64,000 nucleotides of DNA from the NCBI RefSeq assembly GCF_000022325.1, contig NC_012034.1, positions 2,231,501 through 2,295,500 on the forward strand, read 5' to 3'. Source of the stretch: Caldicellulosiruptor bescii DSM 6725. GTDB taxonomy: Bacteria > Bacillota > Thermoanaerobacteria > Caldicellulosiruptorales > Caldicellulosiruptoraceae. The translations under genes were made by a program, and so were the position numbers. The notes beneath the pieces were generated by a model. That model made no database searches. It had not been told where the DNA came from and worked only from the letters and a program-made list of their open reading frames with translations. Shown here in pieces: positions 35,959 through 45,648 of the stretch; position 1 is the stretch's first letter, and each line of letters starts with the position of its first letter.

Positions 35959-35997
35959 TTTTGTCTTACACCTCTTCTTTATATTAAAAATACAATA

Positions 35998-36019
35998 AGC
36001 TACAGGCTACCCTGTAGCT
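35998..36019 (-). terminator. Terminator of the DegV gene
   Basis: A perfect 9-bp stem AGCTACAGG/CCTGTAGCT with a 4-nt loop, then TATTGTATTTTTAAT on the minus strand. Confidence 0.8.
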
Positions 36020-36044
36020 GAAAAGCTTAAAATCTTAAATTTTA

Positions 36045-36887
36045 TTATTCCTCAAAGAAAATAAACGCAAACGTCCCTGGTCCAACATATGTGCCTATTA
36101 CACTACCTATTTGAGTTACTATAAGTTCTCCAGGCGAAAGTTCTTGTTTTATCATATTTATAAGTTCTTCAGCTTCACTTAAATCACCAGCATAACAAAA
36201 ACCACAAACCTGATTTTTAAGGTCTAATCCTTTTTTGTTTACTTCTTCAATTATTCTTGGCAAAGCTCTTTTCATGCCCCTTACTTTGTCAAACGGCTCA
36301 ACAACTCCATCAACTATGTGAAGTATAGGTTTTATGTTTAATATATTTCCTATCGTTGCTTTCGCAGGCGATATTCTTCCACCTTTTTTAAGATATTCTA
36401 AGGTTTCAACTGCAAAAATATGTCTTATAGTATTTGTTTTTTGTATTATCAATGAAGCTATATCTTTTGCTGGCATACCTTTCTCTGCTAACCTTTTAGC
36501 CAAAATAGCTAAAACTCCTGTACCAATCGATGCGCTTTTTCCATCAATAACAAAAATCTTTTGAGGATCTAACATATCCTTAGCCAAACAAGCAGAATTA
36601 TAAGTCCCTGATAATTTTGAAGAAAGATGAATTGACACAACTTCATTACCATTTTCAATCTCTTGTTTAAATACATCCAAAAACTCTTCCGGACTTGGCT
36701 GAGACGTTCTTGGAAGAACTGTTGATGATGCTAATTTTTTGTAAAACATTTCAGGTGTAATTTCTACCCAGTCTTTATAAACTTCATCTTCAAAAAAAAC
36801 TTTTAATGGTACCATTTTGATACCAAATTCATTTAGCATCTGAGGACTCAAATCGCATGTCGAATCTGTAACTATAGTAACACCCAT
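36045..36887 (-). CDS. DegV family fatty-acid-binding protein
   Basis: DegV-family proteins bind fatty acids and in Firmicutes act as FakB-type carriers that present exogenous fatty acids to the kinase FakA for phospholipid synthesis. This 280-residue protein has the family hallmarks: TIVTDSTCDLSPQMLNEFGI at the N-terminus, RTSQPSPEEFLDVF, IHLSSKLSGTYNSACLA, and LAKRLAEKGMPA in the middle. The ATG at 36885-36887 follows AAGGGGGATTTTGG. No fakA is nearby. It is 27 bp after trmL and co-directional, so they may share a transcript ending at the hairpin 35998-36019. Confidence 0.93.
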   Translation of the reverse strand: MGVTIVTDSTCDLSPQMLNEFGIKMVPLKVFFEDEVYKDWVEITPEMFYKKLASSTVLPRTSQPSPEEFLDVFKQEIENGNEVVSIHLSSKLSGTYNSACLAKDMLDPQKIFVIDGKSASIGTGVLAILAKRLAEKGMPAKDIASLIIQKTNTIRHIFAVETLEYLKKGGRISPAKATIGNILNIKPILHIVDGVVEPFDKVRGMKRALPRIIEEVNKKGLDLKNQVCGFCYAGDLSEAEELINMIKQELSPGELIVTQIGSVIGTYVGPGTFAFIFFEE

Positions 36888-36914
36888 CCAAAATCCCCCT
36901 TTTATATCTGTGGA

Positions 36915-37379
36915 TTACACCAGATTAGGAAAACCAAGCTGTCTAAGAGCTTCATATAAAACAATAGCAACCGAATTTGAAAGATTTAAAGACCTTACAT
37001 CGCTTATCATAGGTATTCTGTAAGTCCTGTGTATGTTCTGTTCAATAAGCCACTGAGGAAGACCAGCTGTTTCTTTCCCAAACATAAGGTAGCAATTGTC
37101 TTCATATGGCGCCTGGGTATAATATTGTTTGCCTTTGGTAGAAAAATAGAATACATTTGCTCCTCTATTTTTCTCAAAAAACTCGTTTAAATCCTTGTAG
37201 ATTTTCACATCCAAATATTGCCAGTAGTCAAGCCCTGCTCTTTTCAAGTACTTGTCTTCCAATGAAAAACCAAGAGGCTCTATAAGATGGAGCTTGCTTC
37301 CTGTACATGCACACGTTCTCGCAATGTTTCCTGTGTTGTATGGAATTTCAGGTTCATGCAGTACTATGTTTATTGGCAT
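36915..37379 (-). CDS. trmL: tRNA (cytidine/uridine-34-2'-O)-methyltransferase
   Basis: This 154-residue SPOUT-class enzyme methylates the ribose of the wobble base of tRNA-Leu isoacceptors. Signatures: the N-terminal NIVLHEPEIPYNTGNIARTC, the SAM-binding knot YLMFGKETAGLP, and IPMISDVRSLNLSNSVAIVL. Length and motifs match TrmL/YibK. The ATG at 37377-37379 is clear. It lies between the CheX-like gene and DegV, without obvious functional linkage. Confidence 0.95.
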   Translation of the reverse strand: MPINIVLHEPEIPYNTGNIARTCACTGSKLHLIEPLGFSLEDKYLKRAGLDYWQYLDVKIYKDLNEFFEKNRGANVFYFSTKGKQYYTQAPYEDNCYLMFGKETAGLPQWLIEQNIHRTYRIPMISDVRSLNLSNSVAIVLYEALRQLGFPNLV

Positions 37380-37409
37380 GATATTAGAGAAAAAGCCCCC
37401 CTTTTTAAT

Positions 37410-37886
37410 TTAGTTTTCCATGAACGCAACATCCATATCAATTTTATCACCGTTGTCAAGTAAAAGTGGCACACATATGTTTATCATTTTTGATGTGCTG
37501 AGCGTCATGTTCTCACCTATTAAAATTGAAGGGGGTGTTATCTCAACCTTCAGTCCCTTTTGTGAAAACAGTGTTGAAGTGTTACCCATAATCATATTTG
37601 CCATCTCGCCAATCGCACTTTTTGCAAGTTCATCAAAGTCCGATACAGGAAAACCTCCCATCATCATTGACGCAATTTTTTTTGCTGTCTCAATTGACAT
37701 GCAGAAGTTTACCTGTCCTTTAATATTACCTGTCATTCCAATTATAACAACAACCTGATCAACTTTGTAAGTGGGTTCTTTAATGTACACTTTCCCAAGC
37801 TTAAATTCAATGTTTGCGACCTGTTTTAGTACTTGCTGGCTCGCCTGAATAAACGGATTGATGTACTCAACATTTACACTTGCCAT
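37410..37886 (-). CDS. CheX/CheC-like chemotaxis phosphatase family protein
   Basis: This 158-residue protein belongs to the CheC/CheX/FliY fold. It has NVEYINPFIQASQQVLKQVA at the N-terminus and the CheX-type helix DELAKSAIGEMANMIMGNTS with the E...N pair used to dephosphorylate CheY-P. Only one such helix is present, as in CheX, whereas CheC at 47108 has two. It is outside the motility operon, about 5 kb downstream of its end and separated by groE. It probably tunes CheY-P turnover, but it could act on another response regulator. Confidence 0.85.
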   Translation of the reverse strand: MASVNVEYINPFIQASQQVLKQVANIEFKLGKVYIKEPTYKVDQVVVIIGMTGNIKGQVNFCMSIETAKKIASMMMGGFPVSDFDELAKSAIGEMANMIMGNTSTLFSQKGLKVEITPPSILIGENMTLSTSKMINICVPLLLDNGDKIDMDVAFMEN

Positions 37887-37946
37887 TTTATTTGCCTTGT
37901 CACCCTGCCACTTTATTTGGCAGAATACAAGACTTTCCCCCTTTCA

Positions 37947-39074
37947 TCATTTTAATACTTTCTCAAATAAAAATGATCTTTTGATTTTTATAGCCTTTGA
38001 AGGACAAAGTTCATGACAGCAATAACACCTTATACACTTTTTCAAATCAACATATGCTTTCCTGCTTCTCATCTCAATAGCCTGAGCAGGACATGCATTG
38101 AAACACTCTGCACAACCTATACAAATATTTATGTCGAAAATTGGTCTTGGTGAAAGAAAATTATCCAAAAACCTTGCCAAAAATTGTGGAAGCCTTCCTT
38201 TCACAAAAGATATCTCGGGTCTTAAGACAAGTTCAAAATTTGATGGAGCAACATCTTCAATCCTCTCACCAACAATCTCAACCTTATCAGGATTTAAAAG
38301 TCCTTTTTCATTTGCCACCTCCAAAAGAGGAACATCTTTTATGTCAAGCCCAATGATCTTACAAGCCACATAATCCAAAGCAATTGCATCCTCGGATATT
38401 AGCAAAATACCAAGCTCTTTGGGTTTTCCTGCTGACGGTCCTTCCCCTTCCATTGCAACAATGCCGTCCATAATATTTAGCATTGGCTTTGCTACCGTTA
38501 AGATTTCAAGTAGCATCTCCATAAACCTTCTGACTTCTTGGAATCTAAAATGCATCTCAGCTTTCTGCCCACCTGGAATAAGCCCAAATAAGTTCTTTAC
38601 AGCACCTGTATAGACTGCCATCTGATGGGTTTTAAGTTTTGGAAGATTTATGATCCCCTGGCTTTCAAAGTATGGGGATATCAACGAAAGTTTTTTAAAA
38701 GTTGTAGTTTCAATACTAAGGTCTTTGTAAGATGTATCATAGTTCAAATAAACATTTTCAAGCTTTTCAAGCACTTTAATTCCTGCAGCTTGATATATAC
38801 TTTCAAGCCTCTTTTTGGTATACGGTCCACCTGGACTGTCAGCTATTATAATCTTGCTTGCTTTTTCTTTAATGATTTCCACAGTTGCCTGAACAACAGC
38901 AGGATGAGTGGTAACAGCATCCTCAGGGTTTTTTTTCATAAGAAGATTAGGTTTTACAAGCACGCAGTCTTTTTTTGGAATTTCATACCCTATTAGATTA
39001 ATACCCTTCAAAATTGCCTCTTTTACATCCTGCACTTCATATGTATCACACTTTACAATTGCTACTTTACACAT
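37947..39074 (-). CDS. DUF362 protein with C-terminal 2[4Fe-4S] ferredoxin domain
   Basis: This 375-residue protein combines a DUF362 domain (GINLIGYEIPKKDCVLVKPN, TTHPAVVQATVEIIKE, LPKLKTHQMAVYTGAVKNLF) with a C-terminal bacterial-type ferredoxin: two CxxCxxCxxxCP motifs in CIGCAECFNACPAQAIEMRS and CIRCYCCHELCPSKAIKIKR. It may carry electrons to or from an unknown partner; DUF362 itself has no defined reaction. It overlaps the HAD phosphatase gene by 8 bp, implying co-translation. A hairpin (37905-37923) lies just after its stop but has no T-tract. Confidence 0.9.
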   Translation of the reverse strand: MCKVAIVKCDTYEVQDVKEAILKGINLIGYEIPKKDCVLVKPNLLMKKNPEDAVTTHPAVVQATVEIIKEKASKIIIADSPGGPYTKKRLESIYQAAGIKVLEKLENVYLNYDTSYKDLSIETTTFKKLSLISPYFESQGIINLPKLKTHQMAVYTGAVKNLFGLIPGGQKAEMHFRFQEVRRFMEMLLEILTVAKPMLNIMDGIVAMEGEGPSAGKPKELGILLISEDAIALDYVACKIIGLDIKDVPLLEVANEKGLLNPDKVEIVGERIEDVAPSNFELVLRPEISFVKGRLPQFLARFLDNFLSPRPIFDINICIGCAECFNACPAQAIEMRSRKAYVDLKKCIRCYCCHELCPSKAIKIKRSFLFEKVLK

Positions 39075-39906
39075 TTACCGCTTCCCCCAGAACAAACTTT
39101 TCTATCGCTCTTGCCACCCCGTCGTTTTCGTAAGAGCTTGTCACATAATCGGCTATTTTTTTGAGCTCTTCAATAGCATTCCCCATTGCAACGCCAAGCC
39201 CGGCAAACTCTATCATCTCAAGGTCATTTTCATTGTCACCTATTGCCATCACTTCCTCAGGTGCTATCCCCAAATATGATATTACAAATTCAAGTGCTCT
39301 CTTCTTGTTAACCCCTTCTTTCATAACTTCTAAAATATTAATGTCTGATTTTGTGGTCTCAACACCTGGAATCTCCCTTTCTATTATTTTTCTTACATAA
39401 TTTACTTTTTCTAAGTCTTTATCAATAATGACAAATTTAGTGATTAAATCACCGCAAGCATTAATAGTATTTTCAGAATCGTCAATTATGATATTAATTC
39501 TCTCTTCTTCAGGAAGTTCCTTATTCTTTTCGTAGTAAAATTTAGAGGAATAATCAAGCCTTCTTGCTATCATTGTATCTTGAAAATAATAATGATAATA
39601 GATGTCATTTTCTTTGCAAATTCTGGCAATCTCTAAACTTTTTGAATTTTCAAGTCCAATATAATAGATATCATTGTTCTTCTTCAGGTCTCTTACAATC
39701 GCTCCGTTGCAGGCAACAATAACTTGGTCATAAAGGCCCAAAACCTTTGCAAAATACATCACTCCTTTGAGGATTCTTCCTGAGCACAAAACAATCTGAA
39801 CACCTTTTTGTTTTACAAGTTCAATAGCCCTTTTGTTTCTTGAAGAGATATTTTTATTTTTGTCCAAAAGCGTCATGTCAAGGTCAATTGCAATAAGTTT
39901 ATACAT
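39067..39906 (-). CDS. Cof-type HAD-IIB phosphatase
   Basis: This 279-residue paralog of the enzyme at 25342-26142 has motif I DLDMTLLDK, IVLCSGRILKG, a lysine in the region FVISYLGIAPEEVMAIGDNE, and motif IV GDNENDLEMIEFAGLGVAMG. It likely dephosphorylates a sugar phosphate or cofactor intermediate; the substrate is unknown. One difference from the usual D-x-D-x-T is that the second acidic position reads DLDMT, which keeps both Asp residues. The gene lies just after groEL's terminator and overlaps the downstream DUF362 gene. Confidence 0.9.
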   Translation of the reverse strand: MYKLIAIDLDMTLLDKNKNISSRNKRAIELVKQKGVQIVLCSGRILKGVMYFAKVLGLYDQVIVACNGAIVRDLKKNNDIYYIGLENSKSLEIARICKENDIYYHYYFQDTMIARRLDYSSKFYYEKNKELPEEERINIIIDDSENTINACGDLITKFVIIDKDLEKVNYVRKIIEREIPGVETTKSDINILEVMKEGVNKKRALEFVISYLGIAPEEVMAIGDNENDLEMIEFAGLGVAMGNAIEELKKIADYVTSSYENDGVARAIEKFVLGEAVNV

Positions 39907-39970
39907 CTTTTGCCTTCACCTATTTTAATAAATTTTAAAGATAATTTGTTACAATTTATTATATCAAAAA

Positions 39971-40006
39971 AAAATAAAGGCTGCCAATCATGGCAGCCTT
40001 TATTTT
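39971..40006 (-). terminator. Terminator of the groE operon
   Basis: A perfect 16-bp stem (39971-39986 with 39991-40006, 4-nt loop) whose outer pairs are A/T, immediately past the groEL stop. It is AT-symmetric and could act in both directions. Confidence 0.9.
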
Positions 40007-40011
40007 CAGAA

Positions 40012-41652
<1,641 letters not shown>

Positions 41653-41663
41653 TCAATTCAAAA

Positions 41664-41951
41664 TTAGTCTTCAATAATTGCTAAGACGTCATCTTGTCTG
41701 ATTATTGTGTATTCTTCACCATCAATCTTAATTTCTGTTCCAGCATATTTGCTTACAATTACCTTGTCACCTTTCTTTACAACCATTTCAACCTTCTCAC
41801 CATCTACTATTCCACCAGGACCAACCTCGATTACTTCAGCAATCTGTGGTTTTTCCTTTACAGTATCTGGAAGAACTATGCCACTCTTTGTTACTTCTTC
41901 TCTTTCCTTGAATTTGATGAGTATCCTATCGCCAATTGGTCTTATCTTCAT
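41664..41951 (-). CDS. groS: Co-chaperonin GroES
   Basis: The 95-residue co-chaperonin forms the heptameric lid of GroEL. The N-terminus MKIRPIGDRILIKFKEREEV, the mobile loop region TKSGIVLPDTVKEKPQIAEV and the ending IIRQDDVLAIIED match the family. The ATG at 41949-41951 has AGGGGAAG upstream. Expression is expected to be heat-inducible through HrcA acting at the CIRCE element in the leader. Confidence 0.99.
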   Translation of the reverse strand: MKIRPIGDRILIKFKEREEVTKSGIVLPDTVKEKPQIAEVIEVGPGGIVDGEKVEMVVKKGDKVIVSKYAGTEIKIDGEEYTIIRQDDVLAIIED

Positions 41952-41978
41952 TGAACTTCCCCTCCTTTTTCAAGTTTG

Positions 41979-42005
41979 TTAGCACTCACTTTCAATGAGT
42001 GCTAA
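41979..42005. promoter_or_regulatory. CIRCE operator (HrcA binding site)
   Basis: TTAGCACTC, 9-nt spacer, GAGTGCTAA: an exact match to the CIRCE consensus, located in the transcribed leader of groES-groEL. HrcA represses from here at normal temperature. Confidence 0.98.
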
Positions 42006-42016
42006 TCACAATAAAT

Positions 42017-42046
42017 ACTATAGTATATTCTTCCTTTTCTAATCAA
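42017..42046 (-). promoter_or_regulatory. groES-groEL promoter
   Basis: TTGATT (42041-42046) and TATAGT (42017-42022), 18 bp apart, so the transcript starts near 42010, right before the CIRCE element. Confidence 0.75.
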
Positions 42047-42170
42047 GTCTGATTTTACCCAAAAAAAGCACACTATATTCAATTTTCGCTGAATTTGATG
42101 GGAAAATATTAAAATATCTTCTTCAAACTCTCGTTTTCTCTTTACTGCTCTTATTTTTATATCCCGCTAT

Positions 42171-43019
42171 TCACTTAAAATCCTGTAAAATTTGCTTTCG
42201 ATACTGGGTAGGACTCAGACCTGTGTACTTTTTGAAAATGTCGTTAAACCGCTGAAGTGAAGAAAACCCACACATCATAGCAATATTGCTAATCTTTAGA
42301 TTTGAGATGGTTAGATACTCTTTTGCCTTTTCTATACGCTTTGAAAGTAGGTATTCTTTTGGCAAAATCCCAAAATGATTTTTAAATATCCTCGAAAGAC
42401 TACTTTCAGACATGAAAAATCTCTTTGCAACATCACCCATTTTTATGTCTTCCATGTAGTTATTGTCAATATACTCTTTAATATGTTTTGCAATCAGCGA
42501 ATAATCGTAATTTTTTATCATCTCAAGACTATCAACTTCTCGTGTTATATATATGAAAAGCTCTAAACATTTTATATAAAGAAGAATACTATTTTTGCTT
42601 TCTTTTGCCTCACGGAGAATAGATTCTAAGCAAAAGAAAATATTGCTTCTTTTTCTAACATGAAAAAAATAAAATTTATTTGTTATGTTTTCTAAAACTT
42701 TTAAAAAACCATAAATTTCTTTAAGATCATTTACCTTTGCCTTGTTCTCTGGATTTAAATAAAATCCAATTACAATAAACTCAGCCTTAGTTGAACCTAT
42801 AACCTCGAACTTGTGCTTTGTAAAAGGTTTTATTATCAAAAGGTCACCAGCTTTTAGATCAATTTTTTCTTCCTCTACCCAAAAATCAATGTTTCCTTTC
42901 TTTATGAATATAAGTTCATAACTATCATGAATATTGTAATCCATTTTCCAACTATTATCATGAACTCTCTCAAGCGTCTTTACTATTACGGGCAGAATTT
43001 TATTAATTGCTTCTATCAT
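42171..43019 (-). CDS. AraC-family transcriptional regulator
   Basis: This 282-residue regulator has an N-terminal cupin ligand-binding domain (YELIFIKKGNIDFWVEEEKI, then LKAGDLLIIKPFTKHKFEVI) and a C-terminal double helix-turn-helix AraC domain (IKMGDVAKRFFMSESSLSRI, then ISNIAMMCGFSSLQRFNDIF, ending YTGLSPTQYRKQ). Such proteins in plant-polymer-degrading thermophiles often control sugar-uptake genes, but no transport or glycoside hydrolase gene is adjacent. The ATG has GGTTGGAAG upstream and is 18 bp after the last small gene of the motility operon, so it is probably transcribed with it. Target genes are unknown. Confidence 0.9.
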   Translation of the reverse strand: MIEAINKILPVIVKTLERVHDNSWKMDYNIHDSYELIFIKKGNIDFWVEEEKIDLKAGDLLIIKPFTKHKFEVIGSTKAEFIVIGFYLNPENKAKVNDLKEIYGFLKVLENITNKFYFFHVRKRSNIFFCLESILREAKESKNSILLYIKCLELFIYITREVDSLEMIKNYDYSLIAKHIKEYIDNNYMEDIKMGDVAKRFFMSESSLSRIFKNHFGILPKEYLLSKRIEKAKEYLTISNLKISNIAMMCGFSSLQRFNDIFKKYTGLSPTQYRKQILQDFK

Positions 43020-43037
43020 CTTCCAACCCCGCTTGTT

Positions 43038-43358
43038 CTACTTATGACTTTTATATACTGCTTCAAAAATCTCTTCATACGTCATTGCTTTTGAAAATGT
43101 TATCCTTTGACCTACCAATAAGTTAGAATTCACATTTTTGCTTTTTATAAACCTTTCAAACGACTCTTTATCTTGAACAACTCCATTTTGGTAAAGAACA
43201 TCTGCAATGTTATCAATATTGTCAATATAAATGTCCACCGTATTATTGAGATTTGGTAAAACTTCTTTAGCATTTGAAATAGTAACAAAATACATTGCAC
43301 AAACACCAAGTACCCATCCAACTCCTATCCCCAATAGAAAAAACTTATACCACTTCAG
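43038..43358 (-). CDS. Small membrane protein with MltG/YceG-like segment
   Basis: This ~106-residue protein has one N-terminal transmembrane helix (KWYKFFLLGIGVGWVLGVCA) and an extracytoplasmic part whose pattern VQDKESFERFIKSKNVNSNL followed by LLVGQRITFSKAMTYEEIFE resembles the LysM-like N-terminal region of endolytic transglycosylase MltG (YceG). The catalytic domain is absent. The best start is a CTG at 43356-43358, overlapping the upstream TGA as CTGA and placed 6 nt after GGGAGGGA. A TTG at 43332-43334 is the alternative but would cut into the helix. It lies at the end of the motility operon; function unknown. Confidence 0.65.
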   Translation of the reverse strand: MKWYKFFLLGIGVGWVLGVCAMYFVTISNAKEVLPNLNNTVDIYIDNIDNIADVLYQNGVVQDKESFERFIKSKNVNSNLLVGQRITFSKAMTYEEIFEAVYKSHK

Positions 43359-43885
43359 CTTCTCTCCCTCCCAACTATCCTTATAGCAAGCTTTGCTTCT
43401 CCCTTGCCAATATTTAAGCTCGATGCAATCTCATCTACTGTATACCCCTGTTTGTAAAGCTCAACCGCCTTTCTGTAAAGTTCTTCTTTTGAATGTTTCT
43501 TGCCTTCATCTCTTTGCATATCCTTGCCAGGTTCAATAAAATCTTCTTTTCCTGCATAAGATTTTATCTGATCTGACTTTTCAACTTTTTCCTCAGTGTT
43601 TAGATGTTCAGCATCTCCCTTGACTGGTGCTTTTTCAATATCTAAAATCTCACCTTTTGCCCATCTTACCTTGTTTTCTATTCTTTCAATAATATATTCT
43701 CCAAAACTGTCCAATTCCTCAACTGTCTCAATGGCTTCACTCAAAAGCTGTGATAGAGTTTTTTGAACCTTTTCCGATTCATGTAAAATCTTCCCGCCTC
43801 TTTCTATATCCTTTTTTATCGACCTCAACGACCACAATACTATAATTAACCCAAAAAATATAAACAAAATTACATAGGCGTCCAT
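43355..43885 (-). CDS. SwrB-like (DUF6115) motility operon protein
   Basis: This 176-residue protein has an N-terminal transmembrane helix (YVILFIFFGLIIVLWSLRSI), a charged coiled-coil middle and a C-terminal helix-turn-helix-like segment (ELYRKAVELYKQGYTVDEIA). It matches the layout of SwrB/YlxL proteins, which in Bacillus sit immediately after sigD and activate the flagellar export apparatus during basal-body assembly. Here it is downstream of sigD and a DUF342 gene, and overlaps the next small gene. The assignment rests on layout and position more than on sequence identity. Confidence 0.7.
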   Translation of the reverse strand: MDAYVILFIFFGLIIVLWSLRSIKKDIERGGKILHESEKVQKTLSQLLSEAIETVEELDSFGEYIIERIENKVRWAKGEILDIEKAPVKGDAEHLNTEEKVEKSDQIKSYAGKEDFIEPGKDMQRDEGKKHSKEELYRKAVELYKQGYTVDEIASSLNIGKGEAKLAIRIVGRERS

Positions 43886-43914
43886 TTTCTTCTTATCTTC
43901 TCCTCTACAGAACT

Positions 43915-44178
43915 TTATATTCTAATATCAAACCCTTTCTGTTGCTTTTTAGATTTTTTTGGTTCCTGTTTTTCTCTTTCTTGTTTTTGAGAAAGTCTAA
44001 TCTCAGATGCATTGTCCTTTTCCCTTACTCTTCTCAAATCTTCATCTACTTTTGCCTGGTTTTTCTGGCTATTTATATGCCTTAGCATATTCTCTTTTTG
44101 CTGCTCACCAAGCACAACCTGCGACACCTCTGTCGATTTGGGATACAAAATCTTTACATCAATTGGTCTTATATTCAT
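43915..44178 (-). CDS. Small charged protein of the motility operon
   Basis: I do not recognise this 87-residue protein. It begins NIRPIDVKILYPKSTEVSQV, resembling an N-terminal docking motif, and then becomes a highly charged, probably helical and disordered chain (KNQAKVDEDLRRVREKDNAS, then SQKQEREKQEPKKSKKQQKG) ending in FDIRI. The ATG at 44176-44178 has AGGAGATGATGAAAG upstream. It lies between the DUF342 gene and the SwrB-like gene with short gaps, so it is part of the operon. Small proteins of this size and position occur in other Clostridia motility operons. Confidence 0.65.
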   Translation of the reverse strand: MNIRPIDVKILYPKSTEVSQVVLGEQQKENMLRHINSQKNQAKVDEDLRRVREKDNASEIRLSQKQEREKQEPKKSKKQQKGFDIRI

Positions 44179-44226
44179 CTTTCATCATCTCCTTCTTATC
44201 TACAAAAGCAATAAAAATCCTCAACT

Positions 44227-45612
44227 TTAAGCATACGGCGCTATCTTTATATCAGCATCTTCTCTGTAAATCTTGCAATATTTTACTGGCTCCTTTATAA
44301 GTTTGCACACATTTCCTATGGTTATCTTAACCCCGGGGTAAATGGTATCCTGAACCTTAACAATCCCCTCATTTCTCTCCTCAAGTCTTTTTTCAATTTC
44401 CTCAAATTCACTCTGCAATTCTTTTAATTTTTCTGATGCCGTAATCTTTGACCTTGTAAACTTTTGAAGCATTTCTCTTTTCTCGTCTGTCAAAAGACCT
44501 GCTGCTTCTATCTTCCTCAAAACCTCAATTCCCTGGTCACATTTTTTTATATTTTCTCTTAACTCTGACATCTCTCTCCTTATCTCTCTGTATCTTTCCA
44601 CCATCAGAGGGTCAACCCCAACTTCTATCTCAGTAGCGGTGGAAAGATACGAACCTATTACCTTTGCTTCAACCTCTTTGCCAACCTTGCAAGACCCACC
44701 AACAATAGAAGCTTTCCTGCCAACAAGAATAAGTTTATTCCCGCACTTTACGTCACTGTGAACAATTGCTTCTGCCTGAACATCTTCACCAGCAACAATA
44801 GTAGCATTCTCAATAAACTTTGCAAAAACGCTCTTGCCAGCAACAACTCTACCTTTGCCCATACCTGTAATCCCTTTGTGCAGCACTACATTCCCTTTTG
44901 CTTCAATTTCAGCTGCCTCAACAATACCATCTACTTCTACATTTCCTTCAGCAACAACCTTAAAACCAGATAGCACACTCCCTTTTATATGAACATTGCC
45001 AACAAAGTTTATGTTACCTGTTGAATTGTCTATGTCAGAGTTAATCTCCAATGTATTTAAAACTGTTACCTTGCCCTCAATGATGCACACCTGACCATCG
45101 CACGCAGCTTTTAATGTATGCCCATCAGAATCTATGTATGTATTTTTTCCCCTTGGAAGATTTAACTTTCTCCCTTTTTGCCCTCTTATCACCCCTCCAA
45201 AAACATCCATACCATTTTCTCCATCAACAGGGTCTATCATTGTAACAAGAACATCATCTTTTCGCACATTCTGAACAATTCCCAAGTCTTTGTAATCTAC
45301 TCTTCCATCAGGAAGTTCTTTGGGCCTTATCTCACGTTTGATATCAAAATGATATATGAGTTTTCCATCAACAGGTTTGCCAGGTGGTTTCCCTTGCGCA
45401 ACCACAATAGGTGTTCCAAAAATGGGATTTTCAACAAGTTTTTTTATAGCTTCATCATCAATCCCAAACGTAATTTTATTTTCCCTCAATTTATTCATCA
45501 CATTTTCAAACGTCAAATCCACACCATTTTGATTTTGTACAAGCACCACACTTGCTTTTAGCCTATCAGATGTTACCATAACCTTTATATCAACTTTTTG
45601 TTCACTTAACAT
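44227..45612 (-). CDS. FapA/DUF342 family protein
   Basis: This 461-residue DUF342 (FapA) protein has an N-terminal domain (DGRVDYKDLGIVQNVRKDDV, VDGENGMDVFGGVIRGQKGR), a central right-handed beta-helix built from short valine- and glycine-rich repeats (NINFVGNVHIKGSVLSGFKV, VVAEGNVEVDGIVEAAEIEA) and a C-terminal coiled coil (REIRREMSELRENIKKCDQG). The family contains polymer-forming or scaffold-like proteins; its role in motility operons is not defined. It lies between sigD and small operon genes, 36 bp from sigD. Confidence 0.88.
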   Translation of the reverse strand: MLSEQKVDIKVMVTSDRLKASVVLVQNQNGVDLTFENVMNKLRENKITFGIDDEAIKKLVENPIFGTPIVVAQGKPPGKPVDGKLIYHFDIKREIRPKELPDGRVDYKDLGIVQNVRKDDVLVTMIDPVDGENGMDVFGGVIRGQKGRKLNLPRGKNTYIDSDGHTLKAACDGQVCIIEGKVTVLNTLEINSDIDNSTGNINFVGNVHIKGSVLSGFKVVAEGNVEVDGIVEAAEIEAKGNVVLHKGITGMGKGRVVAGKSVFAKFIENATIVAGEDVQAEAIVHSDVKCGNKLILVGRKASIVGGSCKVGKEVEAKVIGSYLSTATEIEVGVDPLMVERYREIRREMSELRENIKKCDQGIEVLRKIEAAGLLTDEKREMLQKFTRSKITASEKLKELQSEFEEIEKRLEERNEGIVKVQDTIYPGVKITIGNVCKLIKEPVKYCKIYREDADIKIAPYA

Positions 45613-45648
45613 CTCAATCTTTCCCCTTTCCCCGCAAAAAAATAAATA

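Noticed and set aside
37905-37923. Hairpin CTGCCA/TGGCAG between the ferredoxin-type DUF362 gene and the CheX-like gene
   Set aside because: The 6-bp stem has no T-tract on the minus strand, so it is not called a terminator.
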